Of a DNA stretch of 64,000 bases, positions 27,401 to 36,641 are shown piece by piece. Source of the DNA: Stramonita haemastoma (Eukaryota > Mollusca > Gastropoda > Neogastropoda > Muricidae); NCBI GenBank assembly GCA_030674155.1, contig CM060342.1, positions 18,796,677 to 18,860,676 of the forward strand, in the 5' to 3' direction. Position 1 is the first letter of the stretch, and the number at the start of each line of letters is the position of its first letter. The position numbers and the translations under genes were made by a program. The notes beneath the pieces were generated by a model, which was not told the DNA's origin, searched no databases, and saw only the letters and a list, made by a program, of their open reading frames with translations.

Positions 27401-30400
27401 GAAATTTAAATCCAACCTCAAGACACACTTATTTCAAACCTAAGTTTTTCTCCTTCCGCTTCCATCTCTTACCTGCCCCCTGCCTTCAACATCCACCTGC
27501 CGAAGTGCTTAACGTTTGTAGGTGTGTGTGCGCGCGGGCGTGCTGCGTGCATGCGTGCATGCGTGTTGTGTGTGTGTATATTTGAATTTGTTAAAACTGT
27601 AAATAGTTGTTGATTGTGTGTTGTTTAGGTCGAATGAAAGCGCTTTGATTTGTTTTTACAAGAGATAGCGCTATACAAATTCCATGTATTATTATTATTA
27701 TTATTAAGATGGAATGTGGCTACCTTAATGGTGGGCAAACATTCGCAGACATCAAATCGCACCGCTGGTGAGCCTCAGAGCTCTAGCCAAGAAACAACAA
27801 CAAAACGTGGTACCTAATAAACCTTTTTTGTGATAGTACAAGTTACTGAAAAATTCTACAATCCAGATTTTCTTTTTTTTAGAAAAGCTTTTTTTCAGGC
27901 ATGATAGCATAACTATCACACCATACCACGGGAGGAGCAACAAAATATGAATGTGTCTGTAACAGGGCAGAGCTCATATCTTCACCAAAAAAACTATGCC
28001 TGCATAGCATTGCATTGCTTTACAATTGTAACAGGCCCAACATCGGGCTTTGATTTTCAGGAAGGCCTGCAGAGACTAAGTGGGATGACTTGCAGTTACC
28101 ACAGTCCCTAAATTGGATAGCTTTGCTGGGACTATAATTTAACAAAATCAAAAAAACTTCATATACACCAAAAATGAAGATTGCTAATGAAACAGCACAC
28201 TTTCAATAGACAGATCCACACTGGTGTAGCACCAGCACTGAAGAAGGATTTTTTCCCCAATTGCCTATTTAGCTACACATACTGGAATCAACAATTACAG
28301 AAAAAGATAGACACTGATTGTGCTGACAAAAAAAAACTTGCTTCACAGTTGTCTTGTATAAATTAGAAGAAAAAATCATGACCTCTGTCACATCCTCCAA
28401 AGACACTGGAGAAACTCCTTTTCACAAAAAAATTTTCTGTTCAATACAAAAACAAAAAAAAGTTAACCAAAAAAATCAAAAACCAACAAAAACCTTAAAC
28501 TTTTTTTAATAGGAGCTAAAATCCCTTTCCCACCACACACACAACAAAAAAAACACCCAAACAGACATTCCAAATCATTAACCTACCCTGCCCCGAAACG
28601 ACCCTGACCTTGATGGTGGCGTCTTCGCTGGCGGAGACCATGAGGAGAAGACAGGGTGCAGCAGCACTCGGGTGACGGGCATGCGGTGACCGCTCAGGAG
28701 TAGCGCTCCGGGGGTCGGGGGATCCACTCCCCAGGGGCACGACGCTCGCGAGGAGGGGCCCCCAGAGTTCATTTCTCCTTCCACCTCCGACAGCTTGGCT
28801 TCCAGATCCATCACCTGTAGTGAGTGGACAGGGGAGAGAGAGAACAGTCGTCAACTTCACATACACTTGTTTCCCTGAAGTCAGAATGCAGCTACCTTAA
28901 CTCCCCCCCCTTTTTTTTTTTTTAGTCCCTTAAAACCCTCTTAGTCCTGAACCCGGATTTACTAGGATTTTTTTTTTAACCCTCTTAGTCTTGAACCGGG
29001 ATTGCCGGATTGAATAACTGCCCCCCCTGAATTACAAACCAGGATGCCAGGATTTACACACAGTATTTTTCCATCACGCAGTGACCTTCACGATCGCCAC
29101 CACATGTCAAAGCAGTATCAGGCCAGATGCACAAAACCTGCTGAGAGTCTGGAAGTAATTATAGCTGCTGGTATGTATTTTATTTGGAGGAAAAGGCGAA
29201 CGAGCATGTGTGCCTGACCTGATTTTGTGATGGAATGCGAAATCTAGGGGCAATTTGTTTTTAGATAATCTGAATGCAAGAGGATTAATGGTGGGTAAAA
29301 ACGAGCATACACAAAATCTCACATGGTGAACTTGGAGCTCTAGTAAAGGGGAAAAATGTGATAAAAAAAACTTCCACAATGTTGTGGATATTGTCAGTCA
29401 CTTTTTTTTTTTTAAGTAACAAAAAGACAATGACAACAAAAATCAAAGAATGAAACAGAAACAAACATCAATCTAAAAAAAAAAAAATTGTATGAATGAA
29501 CACATAATAGAAAACAGACATTTATGATACTAGTGATGAAATCAATAAAGGTTTTCTGTCCAAAAAAAAGTATTTGCTCTGTGTATTGGGATTAAAACTT
29601 ATTACTTTTTATTTATTCCATAAAAATTTGTGTGAAGTAATGACAGTGTTATAAGCAAACAAATCAGTATGAAATTACTAGTATTGATAACTCGCATCAA
29701 TTTCATAAGTCAAAGACAAAACCAAAAACTTTCTTTTTATGTAAGAAGATTGTCATGCCAATGATAACCCAATATTGTTCATCACTCTTCATCACTTTTC
29801 TCTTAATTCTACACCAAACAATTATTCACACAACTTTAATTTTCAATTCGTGTCAAAAATTTCAACAGCCATGTTTGCACAAAAAAAGTGTGAGTATACT
29901 TCAATCCTATTTCTACCATAACAAATTAATGGCTTTAGAACAAAAATTAATCTAAATATTTGATCAAATTGTAAAATTGTTTCCCAGTTCAGCAACTGTC
30001 ATTACCTTTCATAAGAAAAGATTTTTGGTCAAATGTTTATGTTTTCATAAAACTAAAAATGGCACAAGTTTTGTCCTTTTTAAAATTTTCATTGGGGGGG
30101 GTTCTATCTACCCCCCCCCCCCCCCCCCCCAACCCTTTTTTTTGGGGGGGTTAGTTTGGGCTTTTTAGGTTTATTCGGGTGTGTACTTTTTATGTACAAA
30201 ACTCGTTTATTAAGGATTTTGTTTTCATTATTTCTTTGTTTCATCGAGCTTGGTAGAATCTATGAATTGTTGTACCCGTTTCTGAAGACGTATGACGGAT
30301 GTCCATTTCTTTTCCAGCAGGCCAGAGTATTTCTTGTCCATCTCTCCACTCTGAAACACACGATACACAAACTACAATAAATATGTCACACAGTATCCAA

Positions 30401-30622
30401 ACTGCCCTACACTTGTCTCCAAAAATGCTTCTCTGCAGAAATCTCTAGAAATACTATAGATCATTATCATCAATATCTGCCTGTCTGTCTGTTGTGTGGT
30501 GTTTCGTGTATGTATGTAAGCACTCAAGCAAGCAATAAAGTGAGTATACATTTATGTGAGAAAGTTTGTGCGTGTACATGTGTATGCATGTACATGTGCA
30601 TGTGTGTATGAATAAGAGAGAG

Positions 30623-30664
<42 letters not shown>

Positions 30665-31234
30665 TGTTGTGTGTTTGAGAGAAGAGCGCGCGTGCAGCAT
30701 GCGATGTGTTGAAAGCTATTAATCAATGATTCTGCCATTAATATGCAGCATTATCATAATGATTTTCCTTGCAATCTCCTCCCGGCCTTTTTCATTTTCT
30801 TCTCTCAGGTGCTACATCACACTTGTAGGTGATAGGATGTTATGTGATCTATAAATCCTACACTTTGATTCATTTCATTCATTCTTCATTTATACCTTCC
30901 TTCAATCTTTCTTTTTCACTTTATTCATTCATTTATTCTTCATTCCTTCACTCAGTCAGACAGACTTACATGGAAGCCTCCTTCTGGAATGTGCTCCAGG
31001 CCTTTGATTGCAATGCCATTGGGCACTCCCAGATTCCAGTCAACAGACTCCTACAGTCCCAATGGCCATTGTCCTAGTCACAATGCCTTGTCCTGTCAGC
31101 ACACACACACACGCACACATATTAACACACACACACACATACAATAACACACACATGCACACACACATTAACATACAAACACATACATGCAGCACATGCA
31201 CACGCACATATAAACACAAAACACAACACTCACT

Positions 31235-31294
<60 letters not shown>

Positions 31295-32992
31295 AATTTC
31301 AAGACATACTGCAGTTTTATTCTAAAGGTTTTTCAAACAAAAAAAATTAATTTAAAAAAAAAAAAATTAACAAGTTTTTCAAACATAAAACAAGATCTAA
31401 TGCCTGTAACCCCTTTTGGGGTATTGAGTATTACAAACATATTTAACAGGTGAATAAGCCTAACAGCAACTGACTTTAAAATATTGTCAGTACCAACACA
31501 AACTGAAAAACGTGTTCAGTGTAGAAGGAGCAACAACAGTAAAATATTCAACAACAACAACAGCAAAAAATACAAGGCCTTTTAAAAAACTTTTACTGTA
31601 TACACTTTTTCTAAAAACAATTTGAGTGGACGTTCATGGGGGAAAAAACCCAAACATACTCCAGTTAGAAAAAAAAAATGTACATTTTCATGAAATACCG
31701 GAAAATCTGATAAATTCTGACAGAGATTAAAAAAAAATATGAAAAAAAACCTGAGCAAGATTTACATATCAGTTTGCAAAAACTACAACTTGTCATAGGC
31801 TAAGAGAAAATGCCATGAAATAAAATCCCTATACGTCATCACATTAACACAACGAGTTGAGAATAACATATCTATACTGAATAACCTATAGATCTGTAAA
31901 CAAAATGTCAAACTACCTTCACAATTCGTGAAACCTCTTTCGTTATCATTAGAGATACTGACATGGGTTTGGCCTTAAAATGTTTCAGTGCAAGTGCCCC
32001 AATGACTCTTCAAGAAGTAAATAATAATAATAAATAAATAAAATAGATTTTTTTTTTAATTAATTAGATAATTAAAAATAAGTCCTAAAGAGGTTATGGG
32101 AGAGAAGTTTGATACAAGAGGAGAAATCCACACCTTGCTTGCTTTGAACAAATCAAGTTTTTTTCACACTATGCAAACCCTCCTCTCCCCCTATGGCTCC
32201 CCCCTCTCCTCCTCCCTTCCATCCCCCCCCCCCCCCAACTCCCTCCTTTCCTGTTGATGACAAATCAGATCAACAACTCTACTGTGTGCAGTCTGAGCAT
32301 TGTTTGATTAATGGGGACAGTAGTCTGAGTGACTCATGAAAACAAATACTCCTGTCACATTCCTCATGTTAGATACAACAGTCCAGGATAATTTAAATTC
32401 TTTCCAAACAATTTATACTGATCAATGGTAGGCAGGTGTGTGAACAGAAACAGCTTATGTAAAATTATTTTTTAAATTTATCATGGAAAAAAAAACCCAA
32501 TGAATTATCCTCTGCACCGAGAGGAAGACTTGCAGATGAATAAATACCTTAAATCTATAGATTCAGATCTACATCACTCCCAATATTATATTATACAAAC
32601 ATTACTCTTTAAAAGCCATACACACAATCTTCTCATCCAAAGTGTATAAAATTTACATTCTCACAATATAATTCCCAGGTGAGATAAGTGAGTCAGGGTG
32701 CATACTGTGGGTGACCCCCAGGTGTTAAGCTGGGGACCATTTAACAACAGCAGTTTCCTAGTTGATACTGCAGACATAATGCACTTAACACATAGAAGAA
32801 CTCCCCTAAAAAAGTGAAAAGGAAACCTCTCTGTTATCTCAAGAATCTCACCTGAAAACTATACCATTACATGCCAAGCAAGAAAAGTTTCAAAACTGTC
32901 ATGTACTATTATACACATCATTTAAGTCTAAAAGGAAATAAATCCAAGATGCAACCCACAATTCTTCCTTTTTGCCTCTGTGAAAGAACCAT
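17419..32992 (-). CDS. PAFAH1B1: LIS1 / PAFAH1B1 gene (whole coding span)
   Basis: Lissencephaly-1 homologue, the non-catalytic subunit of platelet-activating factor acetylhydrolase 1b and a regulator of cytoplasmic dynein, acting at microtubule plus ends, centrosome and kinetochore. Coding exons in transcript order: 32992-32960, 31050-30970, 30350-30276, 28814-28609, 26885-26790, 25823-25752, 23926-23824, 22931-22835, 22217-22083, 19848-19747, 19058-18902, 17492-17419. They sum to about 410 codons, the usual LIS1 length, and the boundaries match the vertebrate exon layout as I know it. N-terminal MVLSQRQ, the coiled coil and seven WD repeats ending in [11 protein letters not shown] are all recognisable. 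The assembled sequence is not one open frame: exons 3, 5, 6 and 10, and possibly 2, carry small indels. Splice sites and most residues are conserved, so I favour a functional gene with consensus errors. Identity is certain; integrity is not. Confidence 0.95.
17700..18022. repeat. (GT)n and (CA)n arrays in the last LIS1 intron
   Basis: (GT)n 17712-17789 and (CA)n 17964-18022 face each other 170 bases apart, an inverted pair. Confidence 0.9.
18026..18675 (+). mobile_element. SINE-A copy with SINE-B nested in its tail
   Basis: SINE-A (18026-18355 and 18654-18675) has a tRNA-like head (A box GATAGCCTAGTGGTC, B box GGGTTCAATTCC), a ~250-bp body and the tail CCTCAATATAAAAGAATAAAT. SINE-B (18356-18653) has its own tRNA head (TGGCCTAGTGGTTGG, GGTTCGATCCC) and ends in TTTAACTTTAAC. 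The 13-bp CCTCAATATAAAA at 18343-18355 is repeated at 18654-18666, a clean target-site duplication. Confidence 0.88.
18902..19058 (-). CDS. PAFAH1B1: LIS1 coding exon 12 (WD repeats 6-7)
   Basis: 157 bases, intact. Reads [20 protein letters not shown] and then [18 protein letters not shown] and [14 protein letters not shown]. Family residues GHDNWVRG and DDKT are kept. The usual RCMKTL becomes RNHKTL. Acceptor GTCTCAG, donor GTAAGA. Confidence 0.96.
19747..19848 (-). CDS. PAFAH1B1: LIS1 coding exon 11 (WD repeat 5-6)
   Basis: 102 bases, phase 0 to 0, intact. Reads [20 protein letters not shown] and then [14 protein letters not shown]. The RDKTIK and WD are typical. The Ser normally before RDKT is Cys here (SGCRDK). 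The donor GTCAGT leads into a long pyrimidine (CTCTCC) tract. Confidence 0.95.
19860..20200 (+). repeat. CA/CGCA-rich array in LIS1 intron
   Basis: (CA)n mixed with GCACGCAC, (CAAA)n and ATGCATG steps, just upstream (in the gene) of exon 11. Confidence 0.85.
20447..20570 (+). mobile_element. Family C 3' fragment
   Basis: Only the tail: GGGAGAGGAGATGGGCACTG to TATGGGAACACCTTTACC. A shorter piece lies at 16640-16690. Confidence 0.6.
20998..22060. repeat. C-rich minisatellite (G-rich in LIS1 pre-mRNA)
   Basis: About 1 kb of units of 17-22 bases, CCCCCCATCCCCCCAGTTAC on the left and CCCCCCATCCCCCAAGCAA on the right, interrupted by C runs. It fills the intron just after exon 10. Every unit gives two or more runs of five to seven G on the transcribed RNA. 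Confidence 0.95.
22083..22217 (-). CDS. PAFAH1B1: LIS1 coding exon 10 (WD repeats 4-5), garbled segment
   Basis: 135 bases, open in phase 0 throughout. The ends [16 protein letters not shown] and [16 protein letters not shown] match the family. Between them the expected [12 protein letters not shown] is replaced by a 13-residue out-of-frame stretch ([13 protein letters not shown]) because of a +2 insertion (a repeated CTG-like step) and a +1 G in the TGGGGCC run. The two restore the frame with one extra codon. The acceptor is CTGTGCAG; the donor GTCAGA is followed at once by a G-rich minisatellite. A second partial copy of the 5' half lies at 22306-22362. Confidence 0.92.
22306..22362 (-). 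pseudogene. Second, partial copy of LIS1 exon 10 ending in a CA microsatellite
   Basis: 57 bases upstream of exon 10 in the transcript direction. They repeat its start with a good acceptor of their own (pyrimidine tract ending GTGCAG) and encode [19 protein letters not shown], which is the intact family sequence that exon 10 itself lacks after MEL. After the His codon the sequence runs directly into (CA)n. Over the 48 alignable bases the four differences from exon 10 are all synonymous. It could be a real exon duplication or two haplotypes joined in the assembly. Confidence 0.85.
22835..22931 (-). CDS. PAFAH1B1: LIS1 coding exon 9 (WD repeat 4)
   Basis: 97 bases, one base plus 32 codons. It reads [20 protein letters not shown] and then [12 protein letters not shown]. 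Intact, acceptor TTTCAG, donor GTATGA. Phase 0 exit fits both copies of the following exon start. Confidence 0.95.
23824..23926 (-). CDS. PAFAH1B1: LIS1 coding exon 8 (WD repeat 3)
   Basis: 103 bases. It reads [20 protein letters not shown] and then [13 protein letters not shown], with GH and WE ends of a WD repeat. Intact, with acceptor TGTACAG and donor GTAAGT. Its first ~30 coding bases and its acceptor belong to a 101-bp tandem repeat that continues upstream to 24235, giving decoy acceptors; the true exon differs by carrying Val (GTG) where the decoys carry Met (ATG). Confidence 0.95.
23897..24235. repeat. 101-bp tandem repeat containing the exon 8 acceptor
   Basis: Three and a third copies. 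CGTGACCTGTACAG (exon edge plus acceptor, reversed) occurs at 23921, 24022 and 24123, and as CATGACCTGTTCAC at 24223. The authentic exon uses the first. Confidence 0.95.
24359..24541 (+). repeat. Compound trinucleotide array (ATA)n(ATG)n(AAG)n
   Basis: Three adjoining pure arrays, each a single step from the previous unit. On the LIS1 RNA it reads (CUU)n(CAU)n(UAU)n. A related AAT/GAT array is at 60060-60128. Confidence 0.95.
25060..25480 (-). mobile_element. SINE-A2 fragment interrupted by an AT-rich hairpin
   Basis: The body (CACACAGGGCCCTGGTTTAT, CTCATCTGAAGGAC) runs to a tRNA-like head on the minus strand (GGTTCTGGGTTTGATTCC). Its 3' part is interrupted at about 25097-25250 by the foldback sequence. 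In a LIS1 intron. Confidence 0.6.
25124..25249. repeat. Long AT-rich inverted repeat (hairpin)
   Basis: Left arm 25124-25178 and right arm 25198-25249 are reverse complements over ~52 bases except one extra GTT unit and about two mismatches; loop 19 bases. RNA of either strand would fold into a single stem. No terminal duplication is obvious. Confidence 0.9.
25752..25823 (-). CDS. PAFAH1B1: LIS1 coding exon 7 (WD repeat 2)
   Basis: 72 bases, enters with two bases completing Ala and leaves with one base of Gly. It reads [20 protein letters not shown] and then TMY, almost identical to the vertebrate protein. Acceptor TTTCAG, donor GTGAGT. Intact. Confidence 0.95.
25921..26216 (+). mobile_element. 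SINE-like family C: tRNA-like start plus 5S rRNA-like segment
   Basis: Starts GATAGCTAAGTGGTCAGAGC, like a tRNA A box, and continues TAAGCAGCACTGAGTGTGGTTA and CCAGTTGGATGGGTGATCG, co-linear with the 3' half of 5S rRNA (TAAGCAG..., ...TTGGATGGGAGACCG). The rest is a unique ~180-bp tail ending TATGGGACACCTTTACTGTT. Confidence 0.65.
26790..26885 (-). CDS. PAFAH1B1: LIS1 coding exon 6 (WD repeats 1-2), one-base deletion
   Basis: 96 bases where 97 are expected. It starts VWD and then meets a TAG that exists only because one base is missing in the Tyr codon of the expected VWDYETGDYE. After the missing base it reads [20 protein letters not shown] and FDTSGKLL without interruption. The donor is GTCAGT and the exit phase (1) matches the next exon. 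The WD-GH spacing is normal apart from the deletion. Confidence 0.92.
27300..27712 (+). mobile_element. 3' end of a CR1/L2-like LINE or V-type SINE
   Basis: Contains TTTAAATCCAACCTCAAGAC (encodes [10 protein letters not shown], a usual ORF2 ending) and the tail AGCGCTTTGA, spacer, AGCGCTATACAAAT followed by (ATT)n. That tail is shared by many LINE/SINE pairs in animals. A second tail lies at 59338-59395. Inserted in a LIS1 intron. Confidence 0.6.
28609..28814 (-). CDS. PAFAH1B1: LIS1 coding exon 5 (coiled coil to first WD repeat), three indels
   Basis: 206 bases where the vertebrate exon has 207. It opens [19 protein letters not shown] (coiled coil), then [17 protein letters not shown] (blade 1). 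The expected [11 protein letters not shown] linker is present but in another frame, entered by one extra base near 28735-28745 and left by one missing base near 28690. A second missing base near 28645 shifts the end, where [11 protein letters not shown] is readable only out of frame. The net change is -1. Donor GTCAGG and acceptor CTACAG are good. Confidence 0.9.
30276..30350 (-). CDS. PAFAH1B1: LIS1 coding exon 4 (linker and coiled-coil start)
   Basis: 75 bases, phase 0 to 0, 25 codons, intact. Reads [19 protein letters not shown] and then IRLQKR. The [14 protein letters not shown] block is a hallmark of LIS1 and opens the coiled coil needed for dimerisation with the LisH motif. The acceptor is TTTCAG and the donor GTACAA. 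Confidence 0.93.
30970..31050 (-). CDS. PAFAH1B1: LIS1 coding exon 3 (LisH dimerisation motif), frame disturbed
   Basis: An 81-base candidate between an acceptor ending CTGTAG and the donor GTAAG. The 3' half reads [11 protein letters not shown] in one frame, matching the end of the LisH exon just before the next exon's SGEMDKKY. The 5' half resembles LisH only weakly, around an Asn-Gly pair, in another frame. The AWSTF frame would fit the junction if one G were lost (ATG followed by GTAAG, here ATGTAAG). LisH mediates LIS1 homodimerisation. Placement is supported by position and the 3' half only. Confidence 0.55.
32960..32992 (-). CDS. PAFAH1B1: LIS1 coding exon 2 (start codon exon)
   Basis: Starts at ATG 32992-32990 and reads MVLSQRQK, the near-invariant LIS1 N-terminus. 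It is 33 bases, the same 11 codons as in vertebrates, and is followed by GTGGGT as a usable donor. Read strictly, the last residues are KGRI. Removing one A from the run of five gives KEEL, the family sequence, and the donor would then need one more G. I therefore suspect an A-run error plus a lost G at the junction. Confidence 0.75.
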
Positions 32993-33232
32993 GGTTGTGA
33001 AGATGGAGACAATTATTCAGATGGCAAAACTACAGGAGAGAAAGGGATGTGCAGGCAATCGCAGATCAGATGCAGACTAGTGTTCTTCCACTGTTCCAGA
33101 CGCTCTGTCAGTTACTCTGATGCCATCCTGAACACTGTGAACCTGTCTCACACACACACACACACACACACACAACACACACACACACACAACACGCACG
33201 CAGCATGCACACAACACATAGTCACAACACAC

Positions 33233-33295
<63 letters not shown>

Positions 33296-35529
33296 CAAAC
33301 ACACAACAAAACACACACACACACAAACCAACTTGATTAATAACAATGAAAATTTATGCATAAGGAAACTAAAATCAACCGTATTCAATAACAATGAACA
33401 ACTTTGTACATTACTTACATAATCTTTAACCATTCTTACATCTTTAGAAATAAATTTTAACTTACACTTTATATCAAAAGTTTAGTCAAAATGACAAATG
33501 AATAAAGACTTACACTTTATTTTATCAAACGGTTACTTATAAATCATAGATTAAAGTAAAATACATAAACAATTATTCAAATAAATATGCTATTGGAAAT
33601 AACAACGGACAAGTTTGCATCATTTACATTTCAACATACTCTTATGATGAGAGTTAACCGTCTTTTTATATGACACTTGACAGGGCTATACTCTCCTATC
33701 ATAATGAAATATATTACATATCCTAGTGTCAACTAACTTTTACTAAGCCTGAGACTGTGACTGTGGGAGATACAGATACCTGCAGTGTAACTATAATCTG
33801 CCTAACAATGTCAAAACCGCATTTGATCCGGGTACCGTGGATGAAGTTCACAGCATATCATTATCAAACTCACTATGGGCAGGACCCAGCCAGAGTAAAA
33901 AAAACAAAAAAACGAAACCAACTAAACAAAAAACAGCAAGCTTGATAACTCTTATAAAACTAGAATAGGATTCAAACTAACTTCCAGCCAGGAACCCAAT
34001 TAATTAACCACTCCACCATGGAGACTGGTTTCTTTCATTATTCTTTCGCTACCACAGCAATATCTTAGAACCCTTTCCCCTTTTACAGACTGTCTACATT
34101 GCTCAGGTTCACAGTTACCACAAAAAAACAGTATAGTATTTTTTAAAATTAATTCAGTTAGCTGCATAAGTAACCAATTATCTCTGTTTAGAATATAGTA
34201 TTTTTTAAAATTAATTCAGTTAGCTGCATAAGTAACCAATTATCTCTGTTTAGAAATAGAATTTCTTGACATGATCACCACTTTTTCTTTTTTTTTCAAG
34301 TCTGGCTATCAGTTCCCAGCCGTCTATGCAGTGGGGTCATATGGTCACAGCCTGAAAAAAGGCATGACAGAAGCCAGAAACTGAGAAAGCTTGCACAAGT
34401 TTACACTACAGTCACTGAGCTATAAATGACACTGTGACTTGCTTGCTTGGAGGGCTCTTCACATTTCATCAAATTGATTGCCCAAGTATTCAAAAAAATA
34501 TATAAAACACTGGCTGACTGAACTTCTAAACTGATGATGGTATGCCCAAAGAACCTGACTCATACTGCAAAAAGTATATATATAAGTTACATGTACATAA
34601 CACAATGACATCTCTTGAAAAATTTATTCATACAGCATGTCTGACAAAGGCCACAAACTAAACAAAATCTAGCTAAGCTCGATTATTCTGGTACCAGACC
34701 CAGGATTTTCCAACCCAAAGCTATGGGAAAGAAGAAGAAAAAAGGGCAAGGGAGGGGCCTTTTTCCCCTCCACTTCAGCCATAGCAACTGAGAAAGTAAT
34801 GTAGGAGAGATCTATCACATTCACAGATGCATTGGGGATGACACAAAGAACTTCATATATTTATTTTTAACTGACTGCTTTTACCAAATGGTTCATGCAC
34901 GGTCTACTAAGCAAAGCATGGTAAATTGTGGCAGAAGAAGACGTGAGGTTTGCAAATCCTTTGCGTCTAAGCCACCAGCTGATCAAGAAAACGGATCTCC
35001 TGCTCAGGATTTGACACTACTGACTACATAATAGAGTAAAAATTTTCTCTACTTATGATTTTCAATATATAATACTAAAATTGCCATTGGACATCAAACA
35101 TCCCTTAATACTTACGCTTGTTTTGTTGAACATACCTGAAATGATTAACGGCTAATAAAAGAAAACGAACACAGCCCAACATCAGACACTAGACAGCAGA
35201 CGACTTCATTCAGTTGAACCAGTGGATCAGCCAGCCTCTAATTATCATGTAATCATTTTGTTTCAATATTTACCCAAAACCCGTGACAAAATTCAAAAAT
35301 GACCAGCTAAATACTTTCTTCTACCTGAACATTCGATTCAACATGGTTGTTTACGGTAACTGTGGAACAATGTAATTACCAATGATAATTTTTGCACGAC
35401 ACGATGACGACCATGGCTGCTTGGGAGTGCATCAGTACGTAACACAAACAGCGCTGCGCATGGCATCACGCCTATACACAACAGCCCCAAAAATCTATAA
35501 CTCAAATCAAACATACTTTTGTACGTACC
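32993..35529. other. LIS1 first intron
   Basis: (CA)n array 33150-33330, a 61-bp duplication at 34134-34255, AT-rich DNA otherwise. No coding signal. Confidence 0.5.
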
Positions 35530-36060
35530 TGTTCGTACAAATGGTGTGAAAATATCACCCCTGAATGCCTACTTCCGCGATAATGCAAACACAGCGGCAC
35601 ACCATCTACTGCCTGTCTTTTCCCGTCGTCTGCTCGCTTAGCGCAGATGCAGCAGCGGAAATGTTTTGGCTTGGCTATGATAGGAAGTTACGTCACCGCC
35701 CAGACTATGCAGCATCTCTCCCTTTTCCTCTCTCTCAAAATGAATAAAATTTATTTCACAGACAATTGTATTCTTCGCACTGCGAGAACAGTTTGCAAGA
35801 AAAAAATGCCAAGCATATTACTTTAAAGTTGATTGAACTGCTTTGTATTACATTTTTCTTGTAATATTACAACCACTGATGGTAACTTCAACAAGCCGAT
35901 TATTGGTCAAAGGGAAAGAACTGCGCTTAAGACTCATGCTGATCTCATGGCTTGTGTGTTCTCCCTTTAATTGACCGCAGCTGTTTTTCAGTCGTTTTAA
36001 TTTTTTTTCCAAATTCAAATCTGTGCTGAAATAAGACATACAGCTCGCCATTTTGTGACG
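35530..36060 (-). promoter_or_regulatory. Candidate LIS1 promoter and non-coding first exon
   Basis: On the minus strand a consensus-like donor (ACAG then GTACGTAC, junction at 35530/35529) ends a sequence without a long frame, as expected for a 5' UTR exon 2.5 kb upstream of the start-codon exon. Upstream lie two CRE/ATF-like TTACGTCA sites: near 35690 next to an ETS-like GGAAGT (read on the plus strand), and near 36055 next to AAAATGGCG, a YY1-type core often found at housekeeping start sites. A 67-codon frame starts at that ATG (36051-35848); I do not recognise it. The transcription start is inferred. Confidence 0.45.
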
Positions 36061-36575
36061 TAACGACTGTTGTTGTTAGAGGTACTGCAACACTACCTTT
36101 TAACCGATGTGCTCTGAAAAAAAACATCAAACTTTTTTTTTTGTGTCAGTATTGTTCATTTTTACAAGTACAGGCATGTTAATAATTATTTCATAATTTA
36201 TGACCCCCTCCCCCCCCTCCCCTACATGTAAGCAAGGAAAATTAAGTGAATTTGATTTGATATGTTTTTTATTTCAGAGTTTCAGAAAGCAATTCATCCA
36301 GAGACGTTTTACCGAGAGCTTTGTCATTTATACATGTAGATTTTTCAACAAATAAAAAAAATGGGGGTAAAAATCTGGAGTATGTTTCTGTATAGAGGAT
36401 TTAAAATCTGACGCAGTGTGTTCTATTTTGGTTTTACAGGATAGCTACATAATTATATTTTATTGTTGAAACAAGTTTTTCTGTTGTTTTTTGTTTGTTC
36501 ACATTTATGTACTCCCATGAACTTTTATCAAGGAGCATTGGCCTGCAAGGAATAAACCAGTGAGTGCTGTGTGTG

Positions 36576-36641
<66 letters not shown>

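Noticed and set aside
30970..31050. A separate gene encoding [22 protein letters not shown]
   Set aside because: The frame is open and phase-consistent, and it recalls AAR2-like sequence loosely, but the other frame ends [11 protein letters not shown] exactly where LIS1 requires it, so LIS1 is the simpler reading.
17419..32992. LIS1 as a processed or decayed pseudogene
   Set aside because: Introns are present with GT-AG sites and conserved phases, and changes are indels with conserved residues rather than missense decay. Kept as a gene with likely sequence errors, though not proven.
35848..36051. 67-codon protein as an established gene
   Set aside because: Good ATG context but no recognisable domain and it overlaps the likely LIS1 5' region; left as a possible upstream ORF.
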